This document shows, piece by piece, positions 42,567 to 51,961 of a stretch of 64,000 bases of DNA. Position numbers and translations under genes: made by a program. The DNA lies in assembly GCF_000213555.1 (NCBI RefSeq), contig NZ_GL891979.1, positions 637,125 through 701,124 on the forward strand, in the 5' to 3' direction. Below the pieces are notes generated by a model. The model was not told the DNA's origin, searched no databases, and saw nothing but the letters and a program-made list of their open reading frames with translations. The first letter of the stretch is position 1. Each line of letters starts with the position of its first letter. The DNA is from Dysgonomonas gadei ATCC BAA-286. GTDB lineage: Bacteria > Bacteroidota > Bacteroidia > Bacteroidales > Dysgonomonadaceae.

Positions 42567-45005
42567 ATGGCAGACAAAACACTTAAATTAAAAATCGACA
42601 GTAGCGATGTTGTAACATTGAAGGACAAGCTGGAAAATGTGGAAATAAAAACCATAAACGTAATTTCGGCTCAGGAAGTATTACAAGGCATACTCACTTC
42701 GCCCGAGCCTGTAAAGAACATGGATAAGATTATACCCGCTTACCAAAAGATAGGTACGATTGTAGATGGCATGTCGAAGCTATTGCCCCGCAGCGTAAAA
42801 GGATTGCAGGAAGCACAGGTGTCGATACAAACGGGCATAAATAAAGAACTGGAAGGCGCTAAGAAGATAAGCGATGCACATAAAAAAAAGCTGGATGAAA
42901 TAAAGAAAGAAGAAGCCGCTTTTATAAAATCGGCAAAAGAAAAGGAAAAAGAAGACCTCTCCGTTTTGAACCGTGCGCTCGCTGATGCAAAGAAAAGGGG
43001 GGAAGACACCACCGTGCAGGAAGCCCTGATAAGGAAACTATATGAACAAACAGAAGCCGGAATAACAAGGCACATACAGGACAACAACGACAAGCGCGCC
43101 CTGATAATACAGGAGTCAATGAATAATATGGCTACTGCCATAGACGACAGCTACGCGAAGCAGAAAGCCTCGCTCGAAGCCAAGTACAAACTGGAAACGC
43201 AGGCAATAAAAAATGCAACCGACCTCACCATTGCCTCCGAAGACGAAAAAACAGCCTATATACAATATTCCGATGCCGACAGGCAGGCGATGGAAATAGC
43301 CCGGTTTCAGAAACTAAAAGACCTTGACGCCCAATATAACGAGGAATCGGCCAAGCTGGAACAACAATACCAGAAAGACAAAGCCGGCACGTTTGAGAAT
43401 TTCCTGAAACAGCGTGGCGAAAAGATGGAAGTGCATGTAGATACAGCTTCGAAGAAAATAAAGAAAAGCACGGAGAAAGTGGCTGATGAACTCGATTTTT
43501 TCTTTCAGGATATGATGTTGAAAGATAAGACCTTTTCGGACAAGACTGTCAGCCAGATTGTAGACCATTCTGTAAAATCACAAAAAGCAATTACCGATGC
43601 AGCAGAAAAAGCAGCAGAAGCCAACAATCAATCTGCCGATGCTACAAAGAAGAGTGCTGAAGCTACCGACAAGGCTGCCGATGCCACAAAGAAGTACCTC
43701 GACATACAGGCTACCCGAACCAACTATGCCAACCAGATAAATGAAGATAAGGCGTTACGGGCATCTATGATGCAAAAAATGATGGATCAAGTTTGGGTAT
43801 TCGAGCTTGAATTAGATGCTGCCGGCGACAATGCCGAGAAACGCAAGGAGATAGAAGCCAAAAAACTGGAATATATAAAACAGGCAGGTGCCGAACTTAT
43901 AATTGTACAGCAAGGCATCATCGCCGCCGAAAAGAAAGAACAAGACCTCGGCATGGTACAGTGGAGGCAGTATGCAGAACAGCTAAGTACGGTGGCAAAT
44001 AGTGTGAAAGGGGCTTTGACACAGACCGCCGACTATTTCGGTACGGCTTTTGGAGCTATCAGTAGTGTGTATAAAGCGGAAATAGATGCGATTTCGGAAG
44101 AACATACACACTATACAGAAAAGAAGAAGGGGATGGACGCTGAAGTAGAAGAAAGTACCAGAAAAGCGACTGAACTTGAGAATGAGAAGACACAAGCGGC
44201 AAAAGAGGGAAATAATGCCAGAGTTCAAGAACTGGAAAAAGAAGTTCAGGCGCATTCTAAAGCACATAATGATTTAGTAAATACACAAAGTAAATATAAT
44301 GAAAAGGTTAAAGAATTAGATAATAAAAAAGCAAAAAAACAAGCTGAACAGGAAAAAATAGAAAAACTAAACCGTAAAGCCACATTAATAAAAAATATAG
44401 GAGAAGCCATAGCCAATGTAGCACAGGGTGCAACCAAGGCCTTATCTTATGGCCCTATTCTCGGCCCTATACTGGCGGCGGTTGTTACCGCAGCAGGAGC
44501 GATTCAGGTGGGTATAATGACAAAGCAGCTTGCCAAATTCGCAGACGGTGGACTACTAAACGGCAAGCGGCATGCACAAGGCGGCATGCGAATTGAGGGT
44601 ACAAATATAGAAGTAGAGGGCGGCGAATATGTAATCAATCGTGAATCTACGTCTAAAAATCTCGGTTTAGTACGCTATATAAATTCCCAACGCAAAGAAT
44701 TGACACCCTCCGATGTAACCGGATTTTTCGCCAGAGCATCACAGGGTTTCGATCTGCCATTTCAACGGGAATTTGCAGCGGGAGGGATGATGCCTGCGCC
44801 GTTTTTAGCCCCTAATTTTTCTTCCGACAACGATGCGTTAGTACATGCCATTAAGAACATCCGCATAGAGTCGGGTTCTTCGGGTGACAACGAAGCCCTG
44901 ATAAATGCTATCAAAGATATCCGTATAGAGCCTAAAGTAGCTGTAACGGATATAATCCGTGCACAGGAAGATGCCGTACAGGTAGATAAATGGTCGGGAA
45001 ATTGA
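42567..45005 (+). CDS. Phage tail tape measure protein 2
   Basis: 812 residues, mostly coiled coil (about 100-620; Lys/Glu/Ala-rich with an Ala-Ala-Asp/Lys repeat near 345-375). A hydrophobic segment follows (GPILGPILAAVVTAAGAIQV), then the block GKRHAQGGMRIEG, GGEYVINRESTSKNLGLVRY, and an end KWSGN. From the hydrophobic segment onward it is close to tape measure 1, but two near-repeats (NEALINAIKDIRIE-like) extend the tail. The long N-terminal part is different, so the two proteins would set different tail lengths or fit different tubes. The next unit has been lost: only an orphan promoter-like element follows at 45033. Confidence 0.85.
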   Translation: MADKTLKLKIDSSDVVTLKDKLENVEIKTINVISAQEVLQGILTSPEPVKNMDKIIPAYQKIGTIVDGMSKLLPRSVKGLQEAQVSIQTGINKELEGAKKISDAHKKKLDEIKKEEAAFIKSAKEKEKEDLSVLNRALADAKKRGEDTTVQEALIRKLYEQTEAGITRHIQDNNDKRALIIQESMNNMATAIDDSYAKQKASLEAKYKLETQAIKNATDLTIASEDEKTAYIQYSDADRQAMEIARFQKLKDLDAQYNEESAKLEQQYQKDKAGTFENFLKQRGEKMEVHVDTASKKIKKSTEKVADELDFFFQDMMLKDKTFSDKTVSQIVDHSVKSQKAITDAAEKAAEANNQSADATKKSAEATDKAADATKKYLDIQATRTNYANQINEDKALRASMMQKMMDQVWVFELELDAAGDNAEKRKEIEAKKLEYIKQAGAELIIVQQGIIAAEKKEQDLGMVQWRQYAEQLSTVANSVKGALTQTADYFGTAFGAISSVYKAEIDAISEEHTHYTEKKKGMDAEVEESTRKATELENEKTQAAKEGNNARVQELEKEVQAHSKAHNDLVNTQSKYNEKVKELDNKKAKKQAEQEKIEKLNRKATLIKNIGEAIANVAQGATKALSYGPILGPILAAVVTAAGAIQVGIMTKQLAKFADGGLLNGKRHAQGGMRIEGTNIEVEGGEYVINRESTSKNLGLVRYINSQRKELTPSDVTGFFARASQGFDLPFQREFAAGGMMPAPFLAPNFSSDNDALVHAIKNIRIESGSSGDNEALINAIKDIRIEPKVAVTDIIRAQEDAVQVDKWSGN

Positions 45006-45032
45006 TTAAACATTTATCAAAATAAAAGTAAA

Positions 45033-45042
45033 TTATCTATAC
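45033..45042 (+). promoter_or_regulatory. Orphan shared phage element
   Basis: TATCAAAATAAAAGTAAA, TTATCTATAC, AGTGAAAAATAATTAAGAAT. The flanks match those of the tail-chaperone promoter at 18493-18502, but no phage gene follows before the host TonB-receptor gene. It looks like a cassette end left after loss of the next gene. Confidence 0.6.
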
Positions 45043-45359
45043 AGTGAAAAATAATTAAGAATGACAGGCAACTGTTCGGGTATCTAAATCTTAAATATCT
45101 GACTCAAAAAAGAATACGCCCGGAAGATTGTTATACTTTCGGACGTATTTGTTAATTTGTATATGGATGCATGCAAGAGGTAATTACCCTCTTCCGTTGT
45201 AGAGTTACGATTAAAAAAGAAATGTTCTGTTACAGACAAATCATTATACATTTCTGACATATTTCTGTTCTTTAACATTTGTATATAAATAAAATAGTTA
45301 ATCTATTGTTATTCATATTATATTTGCATGCAATTTAACTAAATACCTGATTAACGATA
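45043..45359. other. Intergenic region before the TonB receptor
   Basis: No phage gene remains. A hairpin near 45105-45150 (ACGCCCGGAAGATTG with a loosely matching CTTTCGGACGT) and a -7-like TATATTTG at 45319-45326, 34 bases before the start at 45360, are the visible features. Confidence 0.4.
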
Positions 45360-47771
45360 ATGAAGAGTCTGTTCTTCCTGTACACACTATTGTGTCTTAC
45401 CCTCACTGTATCCGCCTCCATTCCACGTATAAAGGGAAAAGTAGTAGAAGCCGGGAAAAATACACCGATCGATTATGCCGATATAATCCTTATTGAAAAG
45501 GGAAAAACAAATCCCGTATTGCATACTCTTCCGGAAACAGACGGAGGCTTCATCCTTTCCGATATCAAGGACGGAGAATATTCGTTATTGGTAAGGGCTG
45601 TGGGGTTCGATGTATATACACGCTCCGGTATAGTGCTGAATACATCTGCCTCAGTCTTCAATCTGGGTATTATAGAGATGAAGCCACTGGAACAGGGCTT
45701 GGCCGAAGTAGAAATCGTAGCACAGAAAAGACAGGTTATCTATAAACTGGACAAAAAGGTTATAGATGCATCCAACAATCTGCTGGCAAGCGGCGGATCG
45801 GCAGTCGATATACTGGAGAACACACCTTCGATACGTGTCGATGCCGAAGGGGAAGTAACATTCAGGGGCAGCAGTGGATTTGCCGTTTATGTAGATGGCA
45901 AACCGAGTGTCTTTAGCGGTTCGCAGGCACTGGAACAAATACCATCGGGACATATAGAGAATATAGAGATAATCACCACTCCGTCGGCCCGCCACGATAC
46001 AGGTGGCGATGTAGGCATTATCAATATCATCACCAAAAAACATTCGCTGCAAGGTTTGAACGGTATGGTCAATCTCACGGGAAGCACCATGCTTTCACGT
46101 GGGGTGGATTTTCTTCTCACACAGCAGGAAAAGGCTTCACGCTGGTATGTGGGCGGCGGATGGAATGACAGATTGCGTAAAAGTAAGTTCCGGCAGGAGA
46201 AAACCACCATCGTATCCGATGTGACCACCATATCCGATTCGGACGGGCCACGCGAAAGCAATAATTTCGACTATTCGCTGAAGGCCGGATGGATGTACAC
46301 ATTGCCGAAAACCACATTCAATGTGGATGTGCAGGGCGGTTATGGCGGACGTACACGTAAGGGTGACCTCGATTATAAAGAAGAGCAGTCTAAAGCCGGT
46401 GTGCCTGTAAGTAGCGGTGACTATATAAGCCATGACGACTACGATCTGCACGAGACTTATTATCAGGGAACCGTCGGTTTTGCGCACAAGTTTAATGATA
46501 AGGGGCACGACCTCACGGGGAGTTACTACCTTAAATATGGTGGCGATGCCATGGAATATTTTCAGAGCGACCTGTTCAACTACCAGGGCGAACGTCAGCA
46601 GGGACACAGAGCATGGGAAGACGAACATCGCTGGACAATGCGCGGAAACCTCGATTACATATTTCCATATCGCGAAACGGGGCGTATCGAAGGCGGCTAC
46701 CAGTATTTCTCCTATCTCGAAGACGGTGATTACAGCATGCAGTTCTGGAATCCCGAAAAAAAAGAATTTTACTGGCGCGATGATATTTACAATACATTCT
46801 ATTTCAAATACGGTATACATTCCATCTATGCCATAGTGGCCGACAGTTACCGCAATTTCGATTTCCAGCTGGGGCTTCGCGGCGAGCATACCCACCGTGT
46901 GCTTCGCAGTTCGAAGGAATGGGCTAACCGTACATATGACAAATTCGAATTTTTCCCGTCGGCACACCTCGGCTACAACCTGCCGGGAGGCGATAAGATA
47001 CTGGCTTCTTATTCGCGGCGCATCACCCGCCCCGAATTGTTTTTCATGGAGCCGTACATTACATACCGCGACTATTATTCTGCCGAAATAGGCAATCCCG
47101 ATATCCGTAACGAATACATCAACTCATACGAACTGAACTATAAGAAGAATATTGGTGAACACGCGCTTTCGGCATCAGTATTTCATCGTAGCCGCAAGGA
47201 TAAGATAGAACGCTTGCGTGTACCGTATGAAGCCGGTGTGACACTGGATTCGATGGCAAACGTAGGGCACGATTATTCGACAGGCCTTGAGATCAGCGCG
47301 CAGATACAGGCTACACGCAAGTGGAATATCAACCTGAACGGCAGCTACTATCATTACAAGATAGAGAATGAATATAAGACCGAAAGTGGTGACGAAACCA
47401 GTAATAATTACGAGATAACACTCAATAACTCATACGATGCCGGAAAAACCACCCGTGTGCAACTCGATGGCAATTTTGTAGGCCCGTCTGTAACTACACA
47501 GGGGAAGACTGATGCTTTCTGGTATGTGAATCTGGCGGTGCGCCAGCAGTTGCTCAGCAGGAAGCTGAATGCCACCCTGTCTTTCCGCGATGTGTTCAAC
47601 TCGGCACGCTATGTTAGTAATATAAATACAGCAAACCTGAAATCGGTGACGCATATAAGACCCAATTATCCGTTAATTACGTTAAGCCTGAGTTATACAT
47701 TCAATAACTTCAAGGCGAAGGGTTCCCAAAACAAGGAAAATCACGACTTATTTGAAGGAACAAATCATTAA
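45360..47771 (+). CDS. TonB-dependent outer-membrane receptor
   Basis: 803 residues with a signal peptide (MKSLFFLYTLLCLTLTVSAS). A carboxypeptidase-regulatory-like domain (about 22-110; GKVVEAGKNTPIDYADI) is followed by a TonB plug (about 120-220; VIDASNNLLASGGSAVDILENTP, VYVDGKPSVFSG, IENIEIITTPSARHDTGG) and a ~580-residue beta barrel. It belongs to the group often named outer-membrane beta-barrel family protein rather than SusC, and no SusD partner follows. It should import an iron complex or another ligand with TonB energy; substrate unknown. It is preceded by a TAnnTTTG box and followed by a terminator (47792-47830). Confidence 0.85.
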   Translation: MKSLFFLYTLLCLTLTVSASIPRIKGKVVEAGKNTPIDYADIILIEKGKTNPVLHTLPETDGGFILSDIKDGEYSLLVRAVGFDVYTRSGIVLNTSASVFNLGIIEMKPLEQGLAEVEIVAQKRQVIYKLDKKVIDASNNLLASGGSAVDILENTPSIRVDAEGEVTFRGSSGFAVYVDGKPSVFSGSQALEQIPSGHIENIEIITTPSARHDTGGDVGIINIITKKHSLQGLNGMVNLTGSTMLSRGVDFLLTQQEKASRWYVGGGWNDRLRKSKFRQEKTTIVSDVTTISDSDGPRESNNFDYSLKAGWMYTLPKTTFNVDVQGGYGGRTRKGDLDYKEEQSKAGVPVSSGDYISHDDYDLHETYYQGTVGFAHKFNDKGHDLTGSYYLKYGGDAMEYFQSDLFNYQGERQQGHRAWEDEHRWTMRGNLDYIFPYRETGRIEGGYQYFSYLEDGDYSMQFWNPEKKEFYWRDDIYNTFYFKYGIHSIYAIVADSYRNFDFQLGLRGEHTHRVLRSSKEWANRTYDKFEFFPSAHLGYNLPGGDKILASYSRRITRPELFFMEPYITYRDYYSAEIGNPDIRNEYINSYELNYKKNIGEHALSASVFHRSRKDKIERLRVPYEAGVTLDSMANVGHDYSTGLEISAQIQATRKWNINLNGSYYHYKIENEYKTESGDETSNNYEITLNNSYDAGKTTRVQLDGNFVGPSVTTQGKTDAFWYVNLAVRQQLLSRKLNATLSFRDVFNSARYVSNINTANLKSVTHIRPNYPLITLSLSYTFNNFKAKGSQNKENHDLFEGTNH

Positions 47772-47791
47772 TTTATTATTTGTTAAGTGTG

Positions 47792-47830
47792 TAGTGTCGG
47801 TGTAGGATTTCCATGCCGGCACTATTTTTT
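47792..47830 (+). terminator. Terminator after the TonB receptor
   Basis: TAGTGTCGG (47792-47800) pairs with CCGGCACTA (47816-47824, one G-U pair), followed by TTTTTT. Confidence 0.75.
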
Positions 47831-47935
47831 GTGGGAATATATCAGTGTAATTGTGTCTGGTTGAAAATTTAGGTAAGGAAGAATGCTTTTGAGACAGTTA
47901 ACTCAAAACATTCTTATTTTATATTGTGTCAGTTT

Positions 47936-49237
47936 TTATTTAATATTTTTCAAAAGGCCAATATTTATTCGGCTCTCATATAAGGTTATCAATTTTTTGT
48001 AATTTATATTGGTAGATGTTTTTGTATTGAGATATTTTATTCGGTCAAAATTTACAGATGAAGTTATATTGGATAATCTTTCAATAAGAAAAAAACTTTC
48101 TTCGTTTGATAGTTTTAAATTCTTTAAATCATAAGCGAAAAAATATTTTATTGCCTTTGCTAATCCAATAACATTTCTCTCATATTGTACAGATGCAATA
48201 TAAATGTTCAGAATCTCTTCTTTGGTAAACTGCTGACTTATCCAATATGACAATAAGATTTCAAAACATTTCCTTTTAAATTTATTTTGTCCGAATGAAA
48301 TGAATAAGGTCCTGACCAATTGCATCGTGATTGTTGACCCTCCACTTTTTATATAATTATTTTTATCTCTAAAAAATGAAATTTGACTTATTGCCCCCCT
48401 TATTAATGATTTAATTGAAAATCCTTTATTGTTTTTATAAAAATCAGAATCTTCTATGTCTACTAAAATATTTTTCAATATAGAATAATCTACCTCCAAT
48501 CGATTCAATTCAATATAAGCTAATTTAGCTCGATATAGGATATATTCAAAATCATTTACTAGCTTTAACTGAAATATTGTAGCCAAAATTTTTATAAAAT
48601 TCAAAAAAGTAGTTTCATGTCTATCATGTAGATTTGTCCTAAAGATGTGTAGATAAGAGAATGATATAAGGATATTTCCAATCAACCAAGGTATAGATAT
48701 ATTTTTTATATTCAATATAATATCATCACCTTTATTCTTTGTAGCGAGATACCATATTAAATTAACACCTATAAATAAAATCCAAAAAGGGGTAGTTTCG
48801 AACTTTAGCCATCCTTTGAAATATTTAATAACGAAAGGATTATTTGCTCCTTCCACCCTATTATTTGGTAAAGTTAGCTGGATAGACCCGTAATCAAGCC
48901 CTAATAATGTTCTTAATGTAACAACTTTTCGGGCATTAATTGTTATCGTTTTCTGTAATTCAACAAAATATCTTAATAGAAGATATCCTACAATTGATAT
49001 TAGTATTGCTAATTGTATTGAATACTGATTAATAGTAATGAAGAAAGATGTATCTTCTTTATTACTAAAGAATAAAGGAATCAAAATAGTAGTAGCTCCA
49101 AGTAAAATACTTGTTAGTTGTCTGTAAATATTAGATTGTCCATTTGCGATTCTTTGTGCTTCCTCAAACTCAATGAGTAAAACTTCTTTTTCATTTGCTT
49201 TATAAGTGGGATAAAATTGTTCTTTTATATCTGCCAT
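47936..49237 (-). CDS. Membrane protein with C-terminal GT51 transglycosylase domain
   Basis: 433 residues. Four transmembrane helices lie in the N-terminal half (about 41-58, 72-91, 149-165 and 182-198), with a cytosolic motif ITINARKVVTLRTLLGLDYG between them. The C-terminal half (about 245-400) has the signatures of the GT51 peptidoglycan transglycosylase: IEDSDFYKNNKGF with Glu262 as catalytic candidate, KSGGSTITMQLVRTLF, and FTKEEILNIYIASVQYERNVIGL. Normal monofunctional transglycosylases have one anchor helix, so this layout is unusual. The gene is much more AT-rich than its neighbours, suggesting recent transfer. It could be a stress- or defence-related envelope enzyme; no accessory gene is adjacent. 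Confidence 0.65.
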   Translation of the reverse strand: MADIKEQFYPTYKANEKEVLLIEFEEAQRIANGQSNIYRQLTSILLGATTILIPLFFSNKEDTSFFITINQYSIQLAILISIVGYLLLRYFVELQKTITINARKVVTLRTLLGLDYGSIQLTLPNNRVEGANNPFVIKYFKGWLKFETTPFWILFIGVNLIWYLATKNKGDDIILNIKNISIPWLIGNILISFSYLHIFRTNLHDRHETTFLNFIKILATIFQLKLVNDFEYILYRAKLAYIELNRLEVDYSILKNILVDIEDSDFYKNNKGFSIKSLIRGAISQISFFRDKNNYIKSGGSTITMQLVRTLFISFGQNKFKRKCFEILLSYWISQQFTKEEILNIYIASVQYERNVIGLAKAIKYFFAYDLKNLKLSNEESFFLIERLSNITSSVNFDRIKYLNTKTSTNINYKKLITLYESRINIGLLKNIK

Positions 49238-49335
49238 ATATTTTGTGCCATAATAATCACAAAACTAATGATTTGATTTGTAATTTTCATTTTTTTGATA
49301 TAAATATTGAGATAATATGAATATTACAATAGATT

Positions 49336-50091
49336 TTATCTCCTCTCCATCCTCTTCAAAAAATCATCCTTTTTTAATTCCGCTTTTATTTCCGGCGAAT
49401 ACAGCATCCTTATCACTGTCTTTTCCTGTTCCGAAATATAATAAGGCACTCCCTGAAAACGCAGCCAGCCGCCGTATGCGCTGTAATGCTGCGGGATGGC
49501 CGAACGGCCTATAGTGAGGTAGTATTCATAAAGCATCATCGGGTGTTCAAGTCCCAGCATATGCTCAAATTCATGCATCAGGGTTTGCGTGCCCGATTCA
49601 CGCCCGTCGTATATATGGGCAAAGTTTATTTTCCATGCATGGTCTGTAGCCTCGTTTATGCGGGCTATGCCGTTGACAAATATCGGTTTCTGCCTCGGCT
49701 TGTTTGCCGGAGCCGACTTCACATTCTTGTATACGATAACATTTCCGTTATCCGGTACACGTTCTATCCTTAATGGAACTATCAGCGGGCGGAGTAGGGT
49801 TATAACGGAATCTACTTCGGCTATAACGTTTTTATCCAGTTTTCCGGTGTCTTCTATTTCCACCCGTATATCTGTATTCCATTTGCGGATACGCTCCCCG
49901 GCCCGGTTGAAGGCAATGTCGCAGAACAAATCGAATTCTTCGTCCGTAAAACCAATTTTACAGAATTTGTCCGCATCAAAATCCTGTATCTTTTCGTCTT
50001 CCGACTTTCTGTAGAAATGCGCTGCCGTGCCCCATGCCGTAAGCAAAAGAAGCGAGATAAGAATGATGTATCTGACAATCTTCGAGCGCAT
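49336..50091 (-). CDS. DUF2927-like zinc metalloprotease, copy 1
   Basis: 251 residues. One N-terminal hydrophobic anchor (8-22). The domain contains the zincin motif HEFEHMLGLEHP at 173-184, with the zinc ligands His173, His177 and His183 and catalytic Glu174. The segments RPLIVPLRIERV and GIARINEATDHAW upstream and YYISEQEKTVIRMLYSPEIK at the C-terminus match its neighbour at 50119-50964. The family (DUF2927-type, metzincin-like) has little functional annotation. Single membrane anchor, so probably periplasmic. It was made by tandem duplication. Confidence 0.75.
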   Translation of the reverse strand: MRSKIVRYIILISLLLLTAWGTAAHFYRKSEDEKIQDFDADKFCKIGFTDEEFDLFCDIAFNRAGERIRKWNTDIRVEIEDTGKLDKNVIAEVDSVITLLRPLIVPLRIERVPDNGNVIVYKNVKSAPANKPRQKPIFVNGIARINEATDHAWKINFAHIYDGRESGTQTLMHEFEHMLGLEHPMMLYEYYLTIGRSAIPQHYSAYGGWLRFQGVPYYISEQEKTVIRMLYSPEIKAELKKDDFLKRMERR

Positions 50092-50118
50092 TTAGTGTGA
50101 GCGTAATTTACTGAATTT

Positions 50119-50964
50119 TTAATTCTTAAATCCAATTTGTTTCCTTTCCTCTTCAGGATAGATGATAATGCGAGGGCGCTTGTTTACATCCGGAATCATC
50201 AGTTTACGCTCTGCATCTGTAAATCCCATCTTTTGTGCGAAAGTTTCCACATGAAGTCCCGATCTTATTTCGGACGAATACAGCATTTTTATCACCATCT
50301 TTTCTTCCTTCGATATATAGAAAGGTTCCTTCATCATATTTCGTATTTCGTCCTGCGAACGGAAAAACTGCGGTATTACCGACCTGCCTATGGTTACATA
50401 ATAGGGATATAACTTGATAGGATGATCCAGCCCCAACGCATGCTGAAATTCATGCATAAGTGTTTGTGAACTAGCATGGCAACCATCATAGATCATAGCA
50501 AAATTGATACTCCACGAGTAGGAAGATCTGCGGTTTACCTTCGACATACCGTTCAGGCAGATAGATTGTGGCAACTTATTTGATACCACTTCCGGCACAC
50601 GCCTGTATACGTGCAGGTTACCACCATTGGTTACACGTTCCATCTTTACCGGGGCAATCAGTGGAGCAAGGATGGCAATGACAGAATCCACCTCGTCTAT
50701 CGATTGTTGGCTAAGTTCGCCGATATTCTTTATTTCCACTTTTATATCTCTGTCCCATTTGCGTATCCGGGAGTTTTCGAACATGAATGCCACATCGCAG
50801 AACAGACTGAGTTCGTCTTCATTATATCCGGTTTCTCTGAATTTGTCTGCATTGAACCGACGGGTTTCCTTTACTGCGGCATTTTCGTATACGAACGATA
50901 CCAATCCTGTCGTTGTGGATAGGATAATCAAGGAGAATATGGTATATTTAGCATACTTCACCAT
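50119..50964 (-). CDS. DUF2927-like zinc metalloprotease, copy 2
   Basis: 281 residues. N-terminal anchor (about 8-26) and zinc motif HEFQHALGLDHP at 171-182, with the same order of flanking motifs as copy 1. The C-terminus is longer by ~30 residues (DAERKLMIPDVNKRPRIIIY). The 27-base gap to copy 1 on the same strand suggests co-transcription. Which of the two is ancestral cannot be told from the sequence. No dedicated inhibitor or substrate gene is visible. Confidence 0.75.
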   Translation of the reverse strand: MVKYAKYTIFSLIILSTTTGLVSFVYENAAVKETRRFNADKFRETGYNEDELSLFCDVAFMFENSRIRKWDRDIKVEIKNIGELSQQSIDEVDSVIAILAPLIAPVKMERVTNGGNLHVYRRVPEVVSNKLPQSICLNGMSKVNRRSSYSWSINFAMIYDGCHASSQTLMHEFQHALGLDHPIKLYPYYVTIGRSVIPQFFRSQDEIRNMMKEPFYISKEEKMVIKMLYSSEIRSGLHVETFAQKMGFTDAERKLMIPDVNKRPRIIIYPEEERKQIGFKN

Positions 50965-51461
50965 GTTTTTCGGTATTATGTAGATTCATATAAATGCGCT
51001 GTCAAAAACGTCCGACGCACATCCCCCTTTACTACAAATATATTAATTTATATTTGTTTGATATTATATAGAGTGTTTTTTTGAGGGAATTCCATAAATA
51101 AGTAATAAAAAAAGAAGAAAAAGAATCACATTTTTATTAATGGGAAGAAAATGAGTGTGATATGGTGGTATAAAATACGAAGTGTATAAGGACGGATTAG
51201 ATCTTACATGAATGAGTAGGTGAAATGTATCAAAACATGAATAACTGTCACTGCAGCAAAGAACTGAGCGGGTTATAATCTCATACTTTGTCATTTTTAT
51301 CTTTTGCAATCCTTTCCGGTACTATTAAATATGAGCTTCTCTGTCCGGGAAAATAGGGGCAAAAATAAAAATGTCAATAAGTATTAATAACGACTATGAA
51401 AAAATTAATGATTTTTATTTATCATTTCAGCTTTTTATGCCGGTTTTGTTGAGTTTGTGAG
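50965..51461. other. Intergenic region without a convincing gene
   Basis: Holds the promoter side of the DUF2927 pair. An 81-codon minus-strand frame (51064-51309) has no signal or motif and a Cys/Ser/His composition unlike genuine neighbours, so I did not call it. Confidence 0.4.
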
Positions 51462-51680
51462 TCATTCGATATCTACAATATCGACTAGCTTTACATCGAG
51501 TGCCTGACAAATTTTGTATAGTGTCCCAAGGGTTGGATTAGTGCGTCCTTTCTCTATCCTTATGAGGTTATTATATTCTATATCAAGTTTATCAGCCAAA
51601 TCCATCATGCTCAAATCTCTACTTTCTCTTATTTCTCTAATCTTCAGACCTACTTTTTTAACTAAAGTTTCTTTATCCAT
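51462..51680 (-). CDS. XRE-family helix-turn-helix regulator
   Basis: 72 residues, a single HTH domain: VGLKIREIRESRDLSMMDLA, then DKLDIEYNNLIRIEKGRTNPTLGTLYKICQALDVKLVDIVDIE. All five helices of the lambda-repressor-like fold are present, with recognition helix at YNNLIRIEKGR. It is divergent from the SusC/SusD genes with ~280 bases between, so it could regulate them or itself, but such small XRE proteins are common orphans in Bacteroidetes. No effector domain. Confidence 0.85.
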   Translation of the reverse strand: MDKETLVKKVGLKIREIRESRDLSMMDLADKLDIEYNNLIRIEKGRTNPTLGTLYKICQALDVKLVDIVDIE

Positions 51681-51961
51681 GAATTTCTATCATTAATGAT
51701 TGTTCATTAAAGAAAATTGATTATGTTTGTATCACAACAATCATATATGATAGTTTATGTTAAACCTTATTTTGTTGAAAATCAGATTTAACACATTATA
51801 CCTTAATGTTTAACAGATTTATAAAAAGGAGGAAAGTATGAAAACATGAAACCATGGATTACACCCTACGTATGCAAGGATAATGCCCGGATCCACAGTG
51901 CATGCATAACCAATTTTTAACGATTTAACGCTTTATTATTAACAAATCTTATTAGAAATTA

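Noticed and set aside
45084..45278. 64-residue minus-strand frame after the orphan phage element
   Set aside because: No motif, and it crosses the region expected to hold a lost cassette and a promoter.
46137..46967. 276-residue minus-strand frame inside the TonB receptor
   Set aside because: Shadow frame; the plus strand encodes a clear receptor across the same bases.
51064..51309. 81-residue minus-strand frame
   Set aside because: No recognisable domain; composition is typical of chance frames.
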